Shown here: positions 33,247-41,675 of the stretch, in pieces
Layout of the letters: each line of letters opens with the position of its first letter
Position numbering within the stretch: position 1 is the first letter of the stretch
Source of the DNA: an uncultured Bacteroidales bacterium
Lineage (GTDB): Bacteria; Bacteroidota; Bacteroidia; Bacteroidales; Muribaculaceae
Direction: 5' to 3'
Assembly: GCA_947644715.1 (NCBI GenBank)
Contig: CANSAP010000015.1
Location: 1 to 50,584 of the forward strand
DNA length: 50,584 bases
Program-made: the position numbers and the translations under genes
Notes under the pieces: model-generated
Seen by the model: the letters and a program-made list of their open reading frames with translations, nothing else
Told to the model about the DNA's origin: nothing
The model's database searches: none

Positions 33247-34749
33247 TTATCGACGGCCGCCGGAAGCGCGTCCGCCACCGCGGGATCCGCCGCCACCCCC
33301 GCTGCGCATAGAGCCGGAGGAACGTGATGCGCCACCACCGGAGGACCGGAACGAACCGGATGAGGAGCTTCTGCCGGATGAGGATGAGCGTGTTGAGCTG
33401 CCGCGTGATGAAGAATGGCTGCCGGAGGAGCGGGTGTAGCGGGAATTGGAACCGGAGGATGAGGCTCCGGGACGATAACCGCGTGAGGTATTCCTGCCCG
33501 AAGAGGTAGAGGTGCCGGTGGTTGTAGAGGGACGTGATGTAGAGGGTGTGCCTACGATTCCACCGCCGAGGTTCCGGTTGTGAGTGTTGGCGCCGTTGAT
33601 GTAACCACTCTTGGAGACACTATTTACTGTGGAGGGGCTGACGGTTCCTGACGCGAAGCGTGAGCCACGACCTATGCGACCACCGCCTGCGCCGCCACCA
33701 CCGCCGGGACGGGAGGGTGTGCTCCAGCCGCCGTTACCACCGCCGGGGCGAGACATAGTGCCGCCGGGACGAGAGCCTTGCGAGGGGCGTGTGCTCTGTG
33801 AGGGACGGGTGTTTTGACCGGGACGAGAGCCTTGCGAGGGGCGTGTGCTCTGTGAAGGACGGTTGCCCATGCCGGGGCGGGAATTGCCGGGGCGAGTGCC
33901 GCCGCTCCATCCGGGGCGAGTGCCGGTCGAGGGTCTTACGCCCGAGCCGGGACGATTGTTGCCGGGGTGCATCCCTGAGGGACGAGTGCCGGGACGCGTA
34001 GCGCCGGCATGGTGATAGCCGGGACGGACACCGCTGCTCCATCCGGGGCGAACGCCTACTGAGGGGCGCGGGCGGTAGCCGCCTGAAGAGCCGAACCAGC
34101 CACCATGCGAGGGATGGTGGTGATGCCAGCCGGGAGAAGTCCAGCCCCAACCCCATCCGGGAGCGGCCCAACCCCAACCGAAGCCGAAGCCCCAGGAGGG
34201 GCCAAGACCATACCAGGGGTCAAGCCAACCGGTGTACCAGCCCCAGTTGAAAGGGGAATAGAAACCTCCCCAAGGGGTATAAGCGGAGTAATAGGGCACG
34301 TAAGACCAGCTGGCGAAGGCCGGGCCGGTCACACCATAGACAACATTTACGTTGCCATATGAGTTGTCAAGCACATCGGCCAGCACGCTCTGATTGTCTA
34401 CAACGATAGTAGGGTTGTAGTACTTCTGAATCTGCTGGGTATAAATGAAGTCTTCAGAGTCAGCCATACCGACCCCTATTGTGTCAATAGCGCTTGTATA
34501 ATAAGAGCCGAAACGATTGTATTCGTCCACATCTCGATTCTGTTCTATTGATGGATACCAAGTATAGGCGCTTTCTTCATAAGAATAGGAGGGGGAGGAG
34601 TATGTGGTCTGTTGTTGCACGGCGCGCTGAGCCTGTTGCTGTTTCTCAGCTTTGCGACCGTCGTAATATATATCATCCTCGTAATCCTGGGCATACATGG
34701 GGGCTGACGTCAGCACCGATGCAGCAAGAAGTAACAATGCATTTCTCAT
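33247..34749 (-). CDS. Secreted low-complexity protein rich in RPG, Trp/Gly and Ser
   Basis: A 500-aa exported protein whose family I do not recognise. A signal peptide (about 1-20) precedes DYEDDIYYDGRKAEKQQQAQ. Residues of about 55-155 look folded (RDVDEYNRFGSYYTSAIDT, YNPTIVVDNQSVLADVLDNSYG). A Trp/Gly/Tyr belt follows (about 155-215). From about 215 to 345 Arg-Pro-Gly and Arg-Pro-Ser units repeat every 5-9 residues, and the final 130 residues are Ser/Gly/Arg-rich. The composition suggests a surface or periplasmic, perhaps polymer- or membrane-associated protein. DNA repeats of 54 bp within it (33764-33860) suggest length variation by slippage. Confidence 0.75.
   Translation of the reverse strand: MRNALLLLAASVLTSAPMYAQDYEDDIYYDGRKAEKQQQAQRAVQQQTTYSSPSYSYEESAYTWYPSIEQNRDVDEYNRFGSYYTSAIDTIGVGMADSEDFIYTQQIQKYYNPTIVVDNQSVLADVLDNSYGNVNVVYGVTGPAFASWSYVPYYSAYTPWGGFYSPFNWGWYTGWLDPWYGLGPSWGFGFGWGWAAPGWGWGWTSPGWHHHHPSHGGWFGSSGGYRPRPSVGVRPGWSSGVRPGYHHAGATRPGTRPSGMHPGNNRPGSGVRPSTGTRPGWSGGTRPGNSRPGMGNRPSQSTRPSQGSRPGQNTRPSQSTRPSQGSRPGGTMSRPGGGNGGWSTPSRPGGGGGAGGGRIGRGSRFASGTVSPSTVNSVSKSGYINGANTHNRNLGGGIVGTPSTSRPSTTTGTSTSSGRNTSRGYRPGASSSGSNSRYTRSSGSHSSSRGSSTRSSSSGRSSSSGSFRSSGGGASRSSGSMRSGGGGGSRGGGRASGGRR
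33764..33860 (-). repeat. 54-bp tandem repeat inside the RPG-rich gene
   Basis: A 43-nt block at 33764-33806 recurs at 33818-33860 with one base change; the period is 54 bp, or 18 codons. It encodes the repeated TRPSQSTRPSQGSRPGQN unit. The period is in frame, so gain or loss of a unit keeps the gene open. Confidence 0.75.
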
Positions 34750-34961
34750 AAGTTTATGCTTTATTGAGGTGAATCTTCAGGTTAATATCTCTACCGCAGG
34801 CGTTTAGGTATAGTTCAAGCGCCCTTAACATAAAGACATTTGAGGGGGAGAAAAGTTTAATGGCGTAAATATAGTTATTTTTTCTCGTGTGCAAACTATA
34901 TGCGATAGCTATTTAAGGTTATTTAAGAATAGTTAAGGGACAACCGGGGAAACCGCTGCTC

Positions 34962-34988
34962 AGAGTGTGTCTTACAGTGTGTCTAAAA
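34962..34988. repeat. Tandem half-copies of the AGAGTGTGTCT element
   Basis: AGAGTGTGTCT (34962-34972) is followed by CAGTGTGTCTAAAA (34975-34988). The same words open the hairpin at 27268. Here the inverted partner is missing. The second copy supplies the stop codon of trmN6 (34983-34985). Confidence 0.6.
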
Positions 34989-35702
34989 GTTCAGGTAGAA
35001 GTCGCGGGTCAGTCTGCGATATTCCGGCGAGTATTCCCCTTCGGAATCGCGAATAAACAGGCTTTCCGATTCGGGAGTCTGTGGTGAATCAGTTTTAGTG
35101 AATTCGAGCAGAAGCCTGACGGGGTCTTCTCCCGGAGAGTCAATAACTCGGCAGCATCTGGACAACGACATTCCGCAGCGTTTGGCCTCGGCAGTCAGCT
35201 CCTCTTTCCAAAAAGGGGGGCATATCAACGAGAGCGTGCCGGAGGGTATGAGAAGGGTGGCAGCCTTAGCAAGAAGAGTAAGAGGAGAGAGCGCGGCGGC
35301 ATGGCGAGCCTTCATGCGGGCTGATTCTCCGGAGTTAACTCCGGCGCGGAAGTAGGGAGGGTTGGAGACTATTTGAGAAAAAGTCCCGGCGAGATGCAGG
35401 AAATCAGCGCGTCGGGCAGAGAGCCGACCATTCCATGGGGACACGCTGAAGTTTTCCTTGGATTCGATTATGGCAAAGGGGTCAGTATCAATTGCTTGAA
35501 TGGATAGCGAAGAGCCGGAGCGTTGAGCGAGCATCAATGATATTATGCCGCAACCGCAACCGGCATCCAGCAGGATTCCATGCTTAGGCACGGAGGTCCA
35601 TGCGCCAAGCAGTACGGCATCAATTCCCACTTTCATGGCGCTCAGCCGATGGCTTATGACAAACCGCTTCATGCGGAAAACCCTCTCTTTCTCACTTTTC
35701 AT
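34983..35702 (-). CDS. trmN6: tRNA1(Val) A37 N6-methyltransferase
   Basis: A 239-aa SAM-dependent methyltransferase of the YfiC/TrmN6 type, making m6A37 in tRNA-Val. The N-terminus FVISHRLSAMKVGIDAVLLGAW is the family signature. The SAM loop is DAGCGCGIISLML, and the catalytic motif is NPPY in QIVSNPPYF. Length is normal. The ATG at 35702 follows a TAATTTTG box by 5 nt, so transcription is probably leaderless. It is divergent from lon. Its stop codon lies inside an AGTGTGTCT repeat. Confidence 0.9.
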   Translation of the reverse strand: MKSEKERVFRMKRFVISHRLSAMKVGIDAVLLGAWTSVPKHGILLDAGCGCGIISLMLAQRSGSSLSIQAIDTDPFAIIESKENFSVSPWNGRLSARRADFLHLAGTFSQIVSNPPYFRAGVNSGESARMKARHAAALSPLTLLAKAATLLIPSGTLSLICPPFWKEELTAEAKRCGMSLSRCCRVIDSPGEDPVRLLLEFTKTDSPQTPESESLFIRDSEGEYSPEYRRLTRDFYLNF

Positions 35703-35706
35703 GGTG

Positions 35707-35764
35707 CAAAATTACAACTTTCGTTCTGAATATTTCCGCACCCCGTGCTTTTTTCGTAATTTTG
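35707..35764. promoter_or_regulatory. Divergent -7 boxes for trmN6 and lon
   Basis: TAATTTTG on the minus strand at 35707-35714 (trmN6) and on the plus strand at 35757-35764 (lon, ATG 35808). The lon leader would be about 40 nt. No good TTTG -33 partner is seen for either. I see no CIRCE-like heat-shock operator in this gap. Confidence 0.6.
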
Positions 35765-35807
35765 CATTCTGTTTTGCCGGACACGGCTTTCAACACAATA
35801 TTACGCA

Positions 35808-38285
35808 ATGAAATCTACCGACGCCGACGTACTCTCCGAACATATCCGAACCATCACTCAGGATCCTGAAGGCATCTTTGCCAAGCAGAAGATAGCCAAG
35901 AAGTTACCCAAGAACATAGCAGATATCCCCGTAATGCCGTTGCGGGGCATCGTGGTGTTCCCGGGCCTGACTATTCCCATCACCATCGAGCGTGATTTCA
36001 ACAAGCAGCTCGTCAGGGATTGTGAGCAGATGGAGTCGCCGCTGTTTTTGGTGACTCAAATCTCTGATGTGGAACGGGTGACCGACATGTCGGAGTTACA
36101 GGAAATCGGTATGCTTGCCCGTGTGCTGAAAATCATTGAGTTGCCGAGTGGCGAATTGAGCGCGCTCATATCAATGCTTAATCCGGCACGCCTGAAGAGC
36201 GTGGACAGCTTCGAGCCTTATCTGCGCGGGTCCATCATGCAGGTGAAGGAAAAATTTCCGAAGGCTGAGGAGGAAGAGGAAATGGATGCACTCATGACCA
36301 CTATTCTCTCCAACTATAAGCGTATTCTTGAACTGGTGGGTGATGACGAAACCAAGGAAATGGCTGAGCAGTTGGCCAAGATTGATAATCCGTTGGTGAT
36401 GATTCATTTCATCAGTGTCAACTCCCCTCTGGATGTGACCGAGAAGCAGGAGCTGCTTGCCACACTCTCGATTCGCAAGCGTGCCGAGAAGCTGGCCAAG
36501 CTGCTTGACAAGGCTTATCAGTTGATGCAGATTCGTGCGGAGATTGGCAAGCGCACTCAGGAGCGCCTTTCGCAGCAGCAAAAGGAGCATTTTCTTCGCC
36601 AGCAAATCAATGTTATTGAAGATGAGCTTGGCGGCTCCATTGAAGACGAAGAGCTGAATGAGCTTGAGGCGCGTGCAGAGAAAATGCACTGGAGTGATGA
36701 TGCCATAAAGCATTTCAATAAGGAGATGCGGAAGTTGGAGCGCTTCCCCTCCAACAGTCCGGAGTATGGAATCCAGTACACATATTTGGAGACGATGCTC
36801 AATCTCCCTTGGGAAAAGTATTCCAAAGACAACTTTGATCTTTCGGCCGTGCGCAAGCAGCTGGACGAGGACCATTACGGGCTGGAGAAGGTGAAGGAGC
36901 GCATCGTGGAGCAGATGGCCGTGCTGAAATTGCGTGGCGATATGAAGGCTCCCATCTTGTGCCTTTACGGCCCTCCGGGTGTTGGCAAGACTTCGCTGGG
37001 ACGTTCGATTGCAGCTGCCATTGGCCGTGAATATGAGCGTGTTGCCCTTGGAGGTGTGCATGACGAGGCTGAGATTCGAGGCCATAGGCGCACATATGTC
37101 GGAGCAATGCCCGGACGCATCATAGCCGCTCTGGAGAAAGTGGGCACCGGTAATCCGTTGCTTGTGCTTGACGAGATTGACAAGGTGTCGCGCGAGGCTA
37201 AGGGTGACCCCTCGACAGCATTGCTTGAGGTGCTTGACCCGGAGCAGAACGTGAAATTTCATGATAACTATCTGAACTTTGATTATGATCTTTCGCGGGT
37301 GATGTTCCTGGCTACGGCCAATGATCTCTCGACCATCTCTCGCCCGTTGCTCGACCGCATGGAGCTGATAGAGATTCCCGGTTACGTCACTGAAGAGAAG
37401 ATAGCGATAGCCAAGCGCCACTTGCTTCCCAAGGTGCTGAAAGATCATGGGCTTGTGCTTGAAACATATGAACTCAGTGATGATGCGATTACTTATATAA
37501 TTGACCGATATACGCGCGAAAGCGGTGTGCGTCAGCTGGAAAAACAGCTGGCCAAGTTGGTGCGCAAGCTCGCTGTGCGCTCAATAGATGGGGTCAAGAA
37601 TCCTCAACTGATTGAACCTGCTTTCGTGCGCGAACTGCTTGGTGCCGAGCTCGTTGACCCGGAGGAATATGAAGGTAATGCGCAGGCCGGAGTAGTGACC
37701 GGACTGGCCTGGACGGCTGCCGGTGGCGAGATTCTTTTTGTTGAGGTATCGCTCTCTCCGGGCAAAGGACGATTGACACTGACGGGTCAATTGGGCGACG
37801 TGATGAAGGAATCTGCTACGTTGGCTCTCCAGTATTTGAAAGCTCATGCTTCGGATTATGGACTGACTCCCGCGCTCTTCGATGCCTGGGATGTTCATGT
37901 GCATGTCCCGCAGGGTGCTATTCCCAAGGATGGCCCGTCGGCCGGTGTAACAATCACCACGGCTCTCGTGTCAGCTTTCACACGCCGTCTGGTCGCTCCG
38001 TCGCTGGCTATGACGGGCGAAATAACGTTGCGTGGCAAGGTGCTGCCCGTCGGAGGAATCAAAGAAAAGATTTTGGCTGCCAAGCGTGCCGGAATCAAGC
38101 GTGTAATCCTGTGTGAACAGAATAAACGTGATATCGATGAGATTCCTGCGGAATATCTTAACGGGTTGAGTTTCAACTATGTTAAGACTGTCTCGGATGT
38201 GCTGAAACTGGCCCTGCTCGACACTCTTGACACTACGCTTCCAGAACGCGTTGTTCCTGAGAAGAAGGCCGAAAATGTGAAATAA
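35808..38285 (+). CDS. lon: ATP-dependent Lon protease
   Basis: An 825-aa AAA+ protease that degrades misfolded and regulatory proteins in the cytoplasm. The N domain (about 40-240) starts with MPLRGIVVFPGLTIPI. A coiled coil follows (about 245-300). The AAA+ module has Walker A GPPGVGKTS (about 390) and Walker B LLVLDEIDK. The protease domain carries the dyad Ser711 (KDGPSAG) and Lys754 (GGIKEK), spaced 43 residues apart as in E. coli Lon. Full length. It is a single gene followed 82 bp later by the sigma factor gene. Confidence 0.97.
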   Translation: MKSTDADVLSEHIRTITQDPEGIFAKQKIAKKLPKNIADIPVMPLRGIVVFPGLTIPITIERDFNKQLVRDCEQMESPLFLVTQISDVERVTDMSELQEIGMLARVLKIIELPSGELSALISMLNPARLKSVDSFEPYLRGSIMQVKEKFPKAEEEEEMDALMTTILSNYKRILELVGDDETKEMAEQLAKIDNPLVMIHFISVNSPLDVTEKQELLATLSIRKRAEKLAKLLDKAYQLMQIRAEIGKRTQERLSQQQKEHFLRQQINVIEDELGGSIEDEELNELEARAEKMHWSDDAIKHFNKEMRKLERFPSNSPEYGIQYTYLETMLNLPWEKYSKDNFDLSAVRKQLDEDHYGLEKVKERIVEQMAVLKLRGDMKAPILCLYGPPGVGKTSLGRSIAAAIGREYERVALGGVHDEAEIRGHRRTYVGAMPGRIIAALEKVGTGNPLLVLDEIDKVSREAKGDPSTALLEVLDPEQNVKFHDNYLNFDYDLSRVMFLATANDLSTISRPLLDRMELIEIPGYVTEEKIAIAKRHLLPKVLKDHGLVLETYELSDDAITYIIDRYTRESGVRQLEKQLAKLVRKLAVRSIDGVKNPQLIEPAFVRELLGAELVDPEEYEGNAQAGVVTGLAWTAAGGEILFVEVSLSPGKGRLTLTGQLGDVMKESATLALQYLKAHASDYGLTPALFDAWDVHVHVPQGAIPKDGPSAGVTITTALVSAFTRRLVAPSLAMTGEITLRGKVLPVGGIKEKILAAKRAGIKRVILCEQNKRDIDEIPAEYLNGLSFNYVKTVSDVLKLALLDTLDTTLPERVVPEKKAENVK

Positions 38286-38367
38286 ATATTTCACGCGAAC
38301 ATTCGCTGTGCACCCATCGTTTAGCAGATATAGAAACCAAAATCCAAAACTCTAAATCTCTACAACT

Positions 38368-38874
38368 ATGAGTGCTAAAGAAACTTTCAAATCCCGCCTT
38401 CTCGGTCTTCAGGGTAACCTTCTCAATTTTGCTTATCAGCTCACAACTAATCGCGAGGCTGCTGAGGATCTTCTTCAGGACACTACGCTCAAGGCTCTTG
38501 ACAATGAGGATAAGTATGTTGACAACGTCAACTTCAAGGGATGGATTTTCACCATCATGCGCAACATCTTCATTAACAACTATCGCCAGACTGTGCGCAA
38601 GGCCACTGTGATTGACCAGACCGAAGACCTGTACCATCTTAACGTATGCCAGGACAGCGGGCTTGACACTCCTGACGGTTCTATTGCCGTGAAGGAAATC
38701 ACTGAGGCCATCAAGGAATTCTCCGATGACTATCGCATCCCCTTCTCCATGCATGTGGCCGGTTATAAGTATCAGGAGATTGCCGACAAGATGAACCTCC
38801 CTCTGGGCACAGTGAAGAGCCGCATCTTCTTCGCCCGCCAGCGTCTCCAGACCATGTTTGCCGCTTACCGTTGA
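38368..38874 (+). CDS. ECF-type RNA polymerase sigma factor
   Basis: A 168-aa sigma-70 family member with only regions 2 and 4. Region 2 (about 15-85) contains NREAAEDLLQDTTLKAL and FKGWIFTIMRNIFINNYRQ. Region 4 (about 115-165) has the helix-turn-helix KYQEIADKMNLPLGTVKSRIFFARQRLQ. No anti-sigma factor, SusC/SusD pair or FecR-like gene is adjacent, unlike most Bacteroidota ECF factors, so its control is not evident. The coding sequence has few rare-looking codons and may be highly expressed. A long structured non-coding stretch follows. Confidence 0.92.
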   Translation: MSAKETFKSRLLGLQGNLLNFAYQLTTNREAAEDLLQDTTLKALDNEDKYVDNVNFKGWIFTIMRNIFINNYRQTVRKATVIDQTEDLYHLNVCQDSGLDTPDGSIAVKEITEAIKEFSDDYRIPFSMHVAGYKYQEIADKMNLPLGTVKSRIFFARQRLQTMFAAYR

Positions 38875-38970
38875 TTGTAAGAGGTGATTGACAAAGCTCC
38901 CGGTAATTACCTGCAACAGCCCCCACGGCATTGTCCGGTTAGCTTAACTCTCTCGATATTACACATAAGG

Positions 38971-39035
38971 CTGCGCGCCCCTATGCGCAGTGACACCCGA
39001 GCTTCGGGTCCGGGAACAATCATGCCTCGGTTCCC
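38971..39035. other. Cluster of three hairpins downstream of the sigma gene
   Basis: Three stems in a row: 38971-38976 with 38985-38990 (CTGCGC/GCGCAG), 38995-39000 with 39004-39009 (ACCCGA/TCGGGT, 3-nt loop) and 39012-39017 with 39030-39035 (GGGAAC/GTTCCC). No ORF fits. It may be the structured 3' UTR of the sigma mRNA or a small RNA ending at the terminator at 39070-39109. Confidence 0.5.
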
Positions 39036-39069
39036 ACAGAGAATTTAGATTTACATTTTGGATTATGAC

Positions 39070-39109
39070 TGTGCCCGCGCGACAGCTGAAAAGCTGATGC
39101 GCGGGCACA
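39070..39109. terminator. Strong bidirectional terminator
   Basis: TGTGCCCGCGC (39070-39080) and GCGCGGGCACA (39099-39109) form an 11-bp stem, with an inner CAGCT/AGCTG stem. It separates the convergent sigma and phosphatase genes. Confidence 0.85.
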
Positions 39110-39136
39110 CTTTATGGTTCTCTATCTTCGCCGGCT

Positions 39137-40399
39137 TCAGTTGATTTCCTTGAGCAGGAACGTGCGTACATCATTCCAATGATAGAAGGGGAAGAGGTCA
39201 GTCTCTACGGGCATGGATGTTTCTCTCTCGTTGAGCATGACTTTTACGAGCACATCGTCGGGATTCTTCTTGTTGCGGAAGAAGATGAGCTGAATATTTC
39301 CGGCCATGGGGGCTATCTTCCAGTCAGCGAATTTGGTATAGAATTGAGCCGGGTCAGAGGTGACGAGGTCGCAATCCTTAAGGTGAAGGGCGGCCGCGAG
39401 AGGAATCAGGTTGCCGTCATGGCCGAAGCGCAGGTCGGCAGAGGGTTGCCCTGAGGCGAGCGCGCGGTCAGCGCTTTCAATTATGTTGGCAATCAGGGGA
39501 TGGGCGTTGTCGGTCATCTTGGTGCCGTTGCCTCCGAAAGCTCCGTCGTTCACATAGAAGACATAGTTGAAGCATTGCCACAGGTCAAACAGTTCATCCG
39601 GAGTGAAGAGGTCATAGAATGTTCCGGGAGTTTCGACATCCTGCATGTCAGCGGCAAGCCAGTAGATGCTCCACATGAAGTCGGAGGGATTCACATGCAC
39701 GTCCACATATTCAGGGTCAGAGAATACGGATGCCACCAGGCGGTCAGGATTCGTGTGGGAGTCTTTGAACTTTCGGTACTGCTCTTTCCATTTAGAGTCT
39801 GTTGTGTTCTGCCCGTGGTCCTCGGTGTGATAGCATAGGTAGGGCATGTAGCGGTTAGAGCTTTCGCGGTCAATCTGAAGAGAAGGATTCTGCTCTTTGA
39901 GGCTTTCGCAGAAGGCAGCCATGGAGAGGATGCAGCGGGGCACGAGGGTGGAGCGAGCCGTTAGGCTTGCTCCTTTTGCAGAAAATATTTCCGGCCACGC
40001 CTTGGCCATGCGTGCAGCGATGGCTTTGTGCTGTCGCACGCCGAGAGGGGAGAGGTCGCCACCGCGACCGGCAGTCTCCAGCAAGAGGGTGTCGATGCGT
40101 GCGAGAAGGTCGAGGCCGAGAGGGGTCAAGGCATTTTTGTCGCGGGCATCGGCCAGGAGAGTTCGGACACCGGTGTAGTCATTGTCGGAGATAAGATAGC
40201 GCGAGCCGTGACGTCCATAGTGGCTGACGTAGACGGGTTGGTAACCTTTGGGAGCGGGGGTGTTCTGTGACTCAGTCACCGGGTAGGCGTAGTAGACGCC
40301 ACCGGTGCGGCCAAGGTCGCTCAGCACCTCCTCTTTCGTGGTCTGTGCGTTTACGGAGAGCGAAAGCAGAGCGCAGGCGGCGATAAAGAGTTTTTTCAT
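39137..40399 (-). CDS. Secreted histidine acid phosphatase-type phosphatase
   Basis: A 420-aa exported member of histidine phosphatase clan branch 2. A signal peptide covers about 1-18 (SLSVNAQ). The phospho-acceptor His64 is in RHGSRY (63-68), and the proton donor pair is His327-Asp328 in RFGHDGN. The family includes phytases, inositol-polyphosphate phosphatases and acid phosphatases; substrate is not assignable, although phytate release is plausible in a gut organism. Length fits. It is 40 bp downstream of the DUF3843-like gene's stop and may read through from that operon. Confidence 0.88.
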   Translation of the reverse strand: MKKLFIAACALLSLSVNAQTTKEEVLSDLGRTGGVYYAYPVTESQNTPAPKGYQPVYVSHYGRHGSRYLISDNDYTGVRTLLADARDKNALTPLGLDLLARIDTLLLETAGRGGDLSPLGVRQHKAIAARMAKAWPEIFSAKGASLTARSTLVPRCILSMAAFCESLKEQNPSLQIDRESSNRYMPYLCYHTEDHGQNTTDSKWKEQYRKFKDSHTNPDRLVASVFSDPEYVDVHVNPSDFMWSIYWLAADMQDVETPGTFYDLFTPDELFDLWQCFNYVFYVNDGAFGGNGTKMTDNAHPLIANIIESADRALASGQPSADLRFGHDGNLIPLAAALHLKDCDLVTSDPAQFYTKFADWKIAPMAGNIQLIFFRNKKNPDDVLVKVMLNERETSMPVETDLFPFYHWNDVRTFLLKEIN

Positions 40400-40439
40400 T
40401 GTAAGATGTATTGGGTTAAGCTATTGTTGTAAATGCGGG

Positions 40440-41675
40440 TCATTCTTCAGCCCGGTAGAATTCTTGCAGGTAGGCGCGGGCCAGGAAATCAGCATTGGCG
40501 CTGACGAGGGCAGCATCATCCGTTTCCGGGAATCGGGCGTCAGGAATAGCATCCTCTGCCAGGAATCGCCTCAGCATATCTCCGGGACATACACCACGTT
40601 GTGAAATCAGATTAAAGGCAAATAGACGCGCGTGTTCCGGCTCATAGTAGGGGTTGAGCGGGTGGCGTACAGAGCGTGCGATATCTTTTGCCACCATCAG
40701 GCCTCGGGCGGGAGTGACCATCAGAGCGAAGTGGCTGTGACCCTTGAATTGCGGCAGATGTTCCTCCCCTTCAGCCCAACCGAGCGCTTCGATGAAGAAG
40801 CGGTTCAGATTGTCGTAGGTGTCAATGAAGTGAAGGTCGCGTCCGCCGGTGGCCTTGAGGAAGGTCTCATACCAGGGGTGGGGCTGCTTTGCGGGTTCAT
40901 TCGTGTGGGCACGGCGGGGAGCAGGGAGTTTGCCTGTGAGCAGCAGCGAAAGCCATTCCCGCAGATAGAGCGCGAGAGGGCCGGTGGGGAGTTGAGCCAT
41001 AGCTGTCTGTTTTTCTTCCTCAATGCGTTCGGCGGCGAGCTGAGGTGTGGCGGCAGTGTGCTGAATCTCCATCCATCCCGAATAAATCTGAGCGAAGGTT
41101 AGCTGGAAAGGTGGGAGCAGGAGCCAGTTTTTCCAGAAGAGCCACTGGCTGAGGTCATGCAGAGTCTCGGCATCTTCCGGGTCATGCAGCTCGCATTGGA
41201 AGAGAGTAGTGTAATCCTCCGGCGCAGGGATGTCGTCATATTCACTTTCGAGCACTTTATAGAGAGCATCGCTGAGAGCGAGGAGTTTCTCGTCGCGGGG
41301 TGAAAGGAATCGGTGTTGCATGGAGTTGAATGCCAGCAGATACCAGAGTACGAATTCCACATCGGCGCGGTTTAACTCGTAGTCAATATAGTCTTCGTAG
41401 TCATCATGAAAGGGGACACGGCGCCCGTAGCGTCGCAGACACTCGTCGGTGAAAGTGCGCCACAGGCCGGCGTCGGTTATTATGTCCTGATAGTAGCCGA
41501 GCAGTCCGATGCAGACGACTTTTTTCAGGTCGTCAGGGGCATCTTGCATGAGAGAGCGGTTGTCCCAGGTGTGGAGCAGGCGGTTGGCCAGGCGCAGGTA
41601 GTGTTTATCGGTCGGAGCACCGGCTTCGCCGCCGGGCTGGGTGAACAGGAATTGTTTGAGGGTTATGTCGTCCAT
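40440..41675 (-). CDS. Uncharacterised DUF3843-like protein
   Basis: A 411-aa, largely helical cytoplasmic protein with no signal or membrane segment, start MDDITLKQFLFTQP at 41675. It is rich in Trp, Tyr and acidic residues, with blocks such as YEDYIDYELNRADVEFVLWYLL and DYTTLFQCELHDPEDAETLHDL. I believe it belongs to DUF3843, a Bacteroidota family of unknown function; this is from memory and is less certain than the gene call. It overlaps the ABC ATPase stop by 13 bp and so is translated with the importer operon. Its role there is unknown. Confidence 0.7.
   Translation of the reverse strand: MDDITLKQFLFTQPGGEAGAPTDKHYLRLANRLLHTWDNRSLMQDAPDDLKKVVCIGLLGYYQDIITDAGLWRTFTDECLRRYGRRVPFHDDYEDYIDYELNRADVEFVLWYLLAFNSMQHRFLSPRDEKLLALSDALYKVLESEYDDIPAPEDYTTLFQCELHDPEDAETLHDLSQWLFWKNWLLLPPFQLTFAQIYSGWMEIQHTAATPQLAAERIEEEKQTAMAQLPTGPLALYLREWLSLLLTGKLPAPRRAHTNEPAKQPHPWYETFLKATGGRDLHFIDTYDNLNRFFIEALGWAEGEEHLPQFKGHSHFALMVTPARGLMVAKDIARSVRHPLNPYYEPEHARLFAFNLISQRGVCPGDMLRRFLAEDAIPDARFPETDDAALVSANADFLARAYLQEFYRAEE

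Noticed and set aside
33764..33860. Repeats that might suggest a CRISPR array
   Set aside because: The repeats are in frame within a coding sequence, have an 11-bp gap rather than spacers of 30 bp or more, and no cas gene is present.
36171..37448. A 425-codon minus-strand open frame opposite lon
   Set aside because: Lon is intact with all catalytic motifs on the plus strand; the antisense product is low in sense and matches no family I know.
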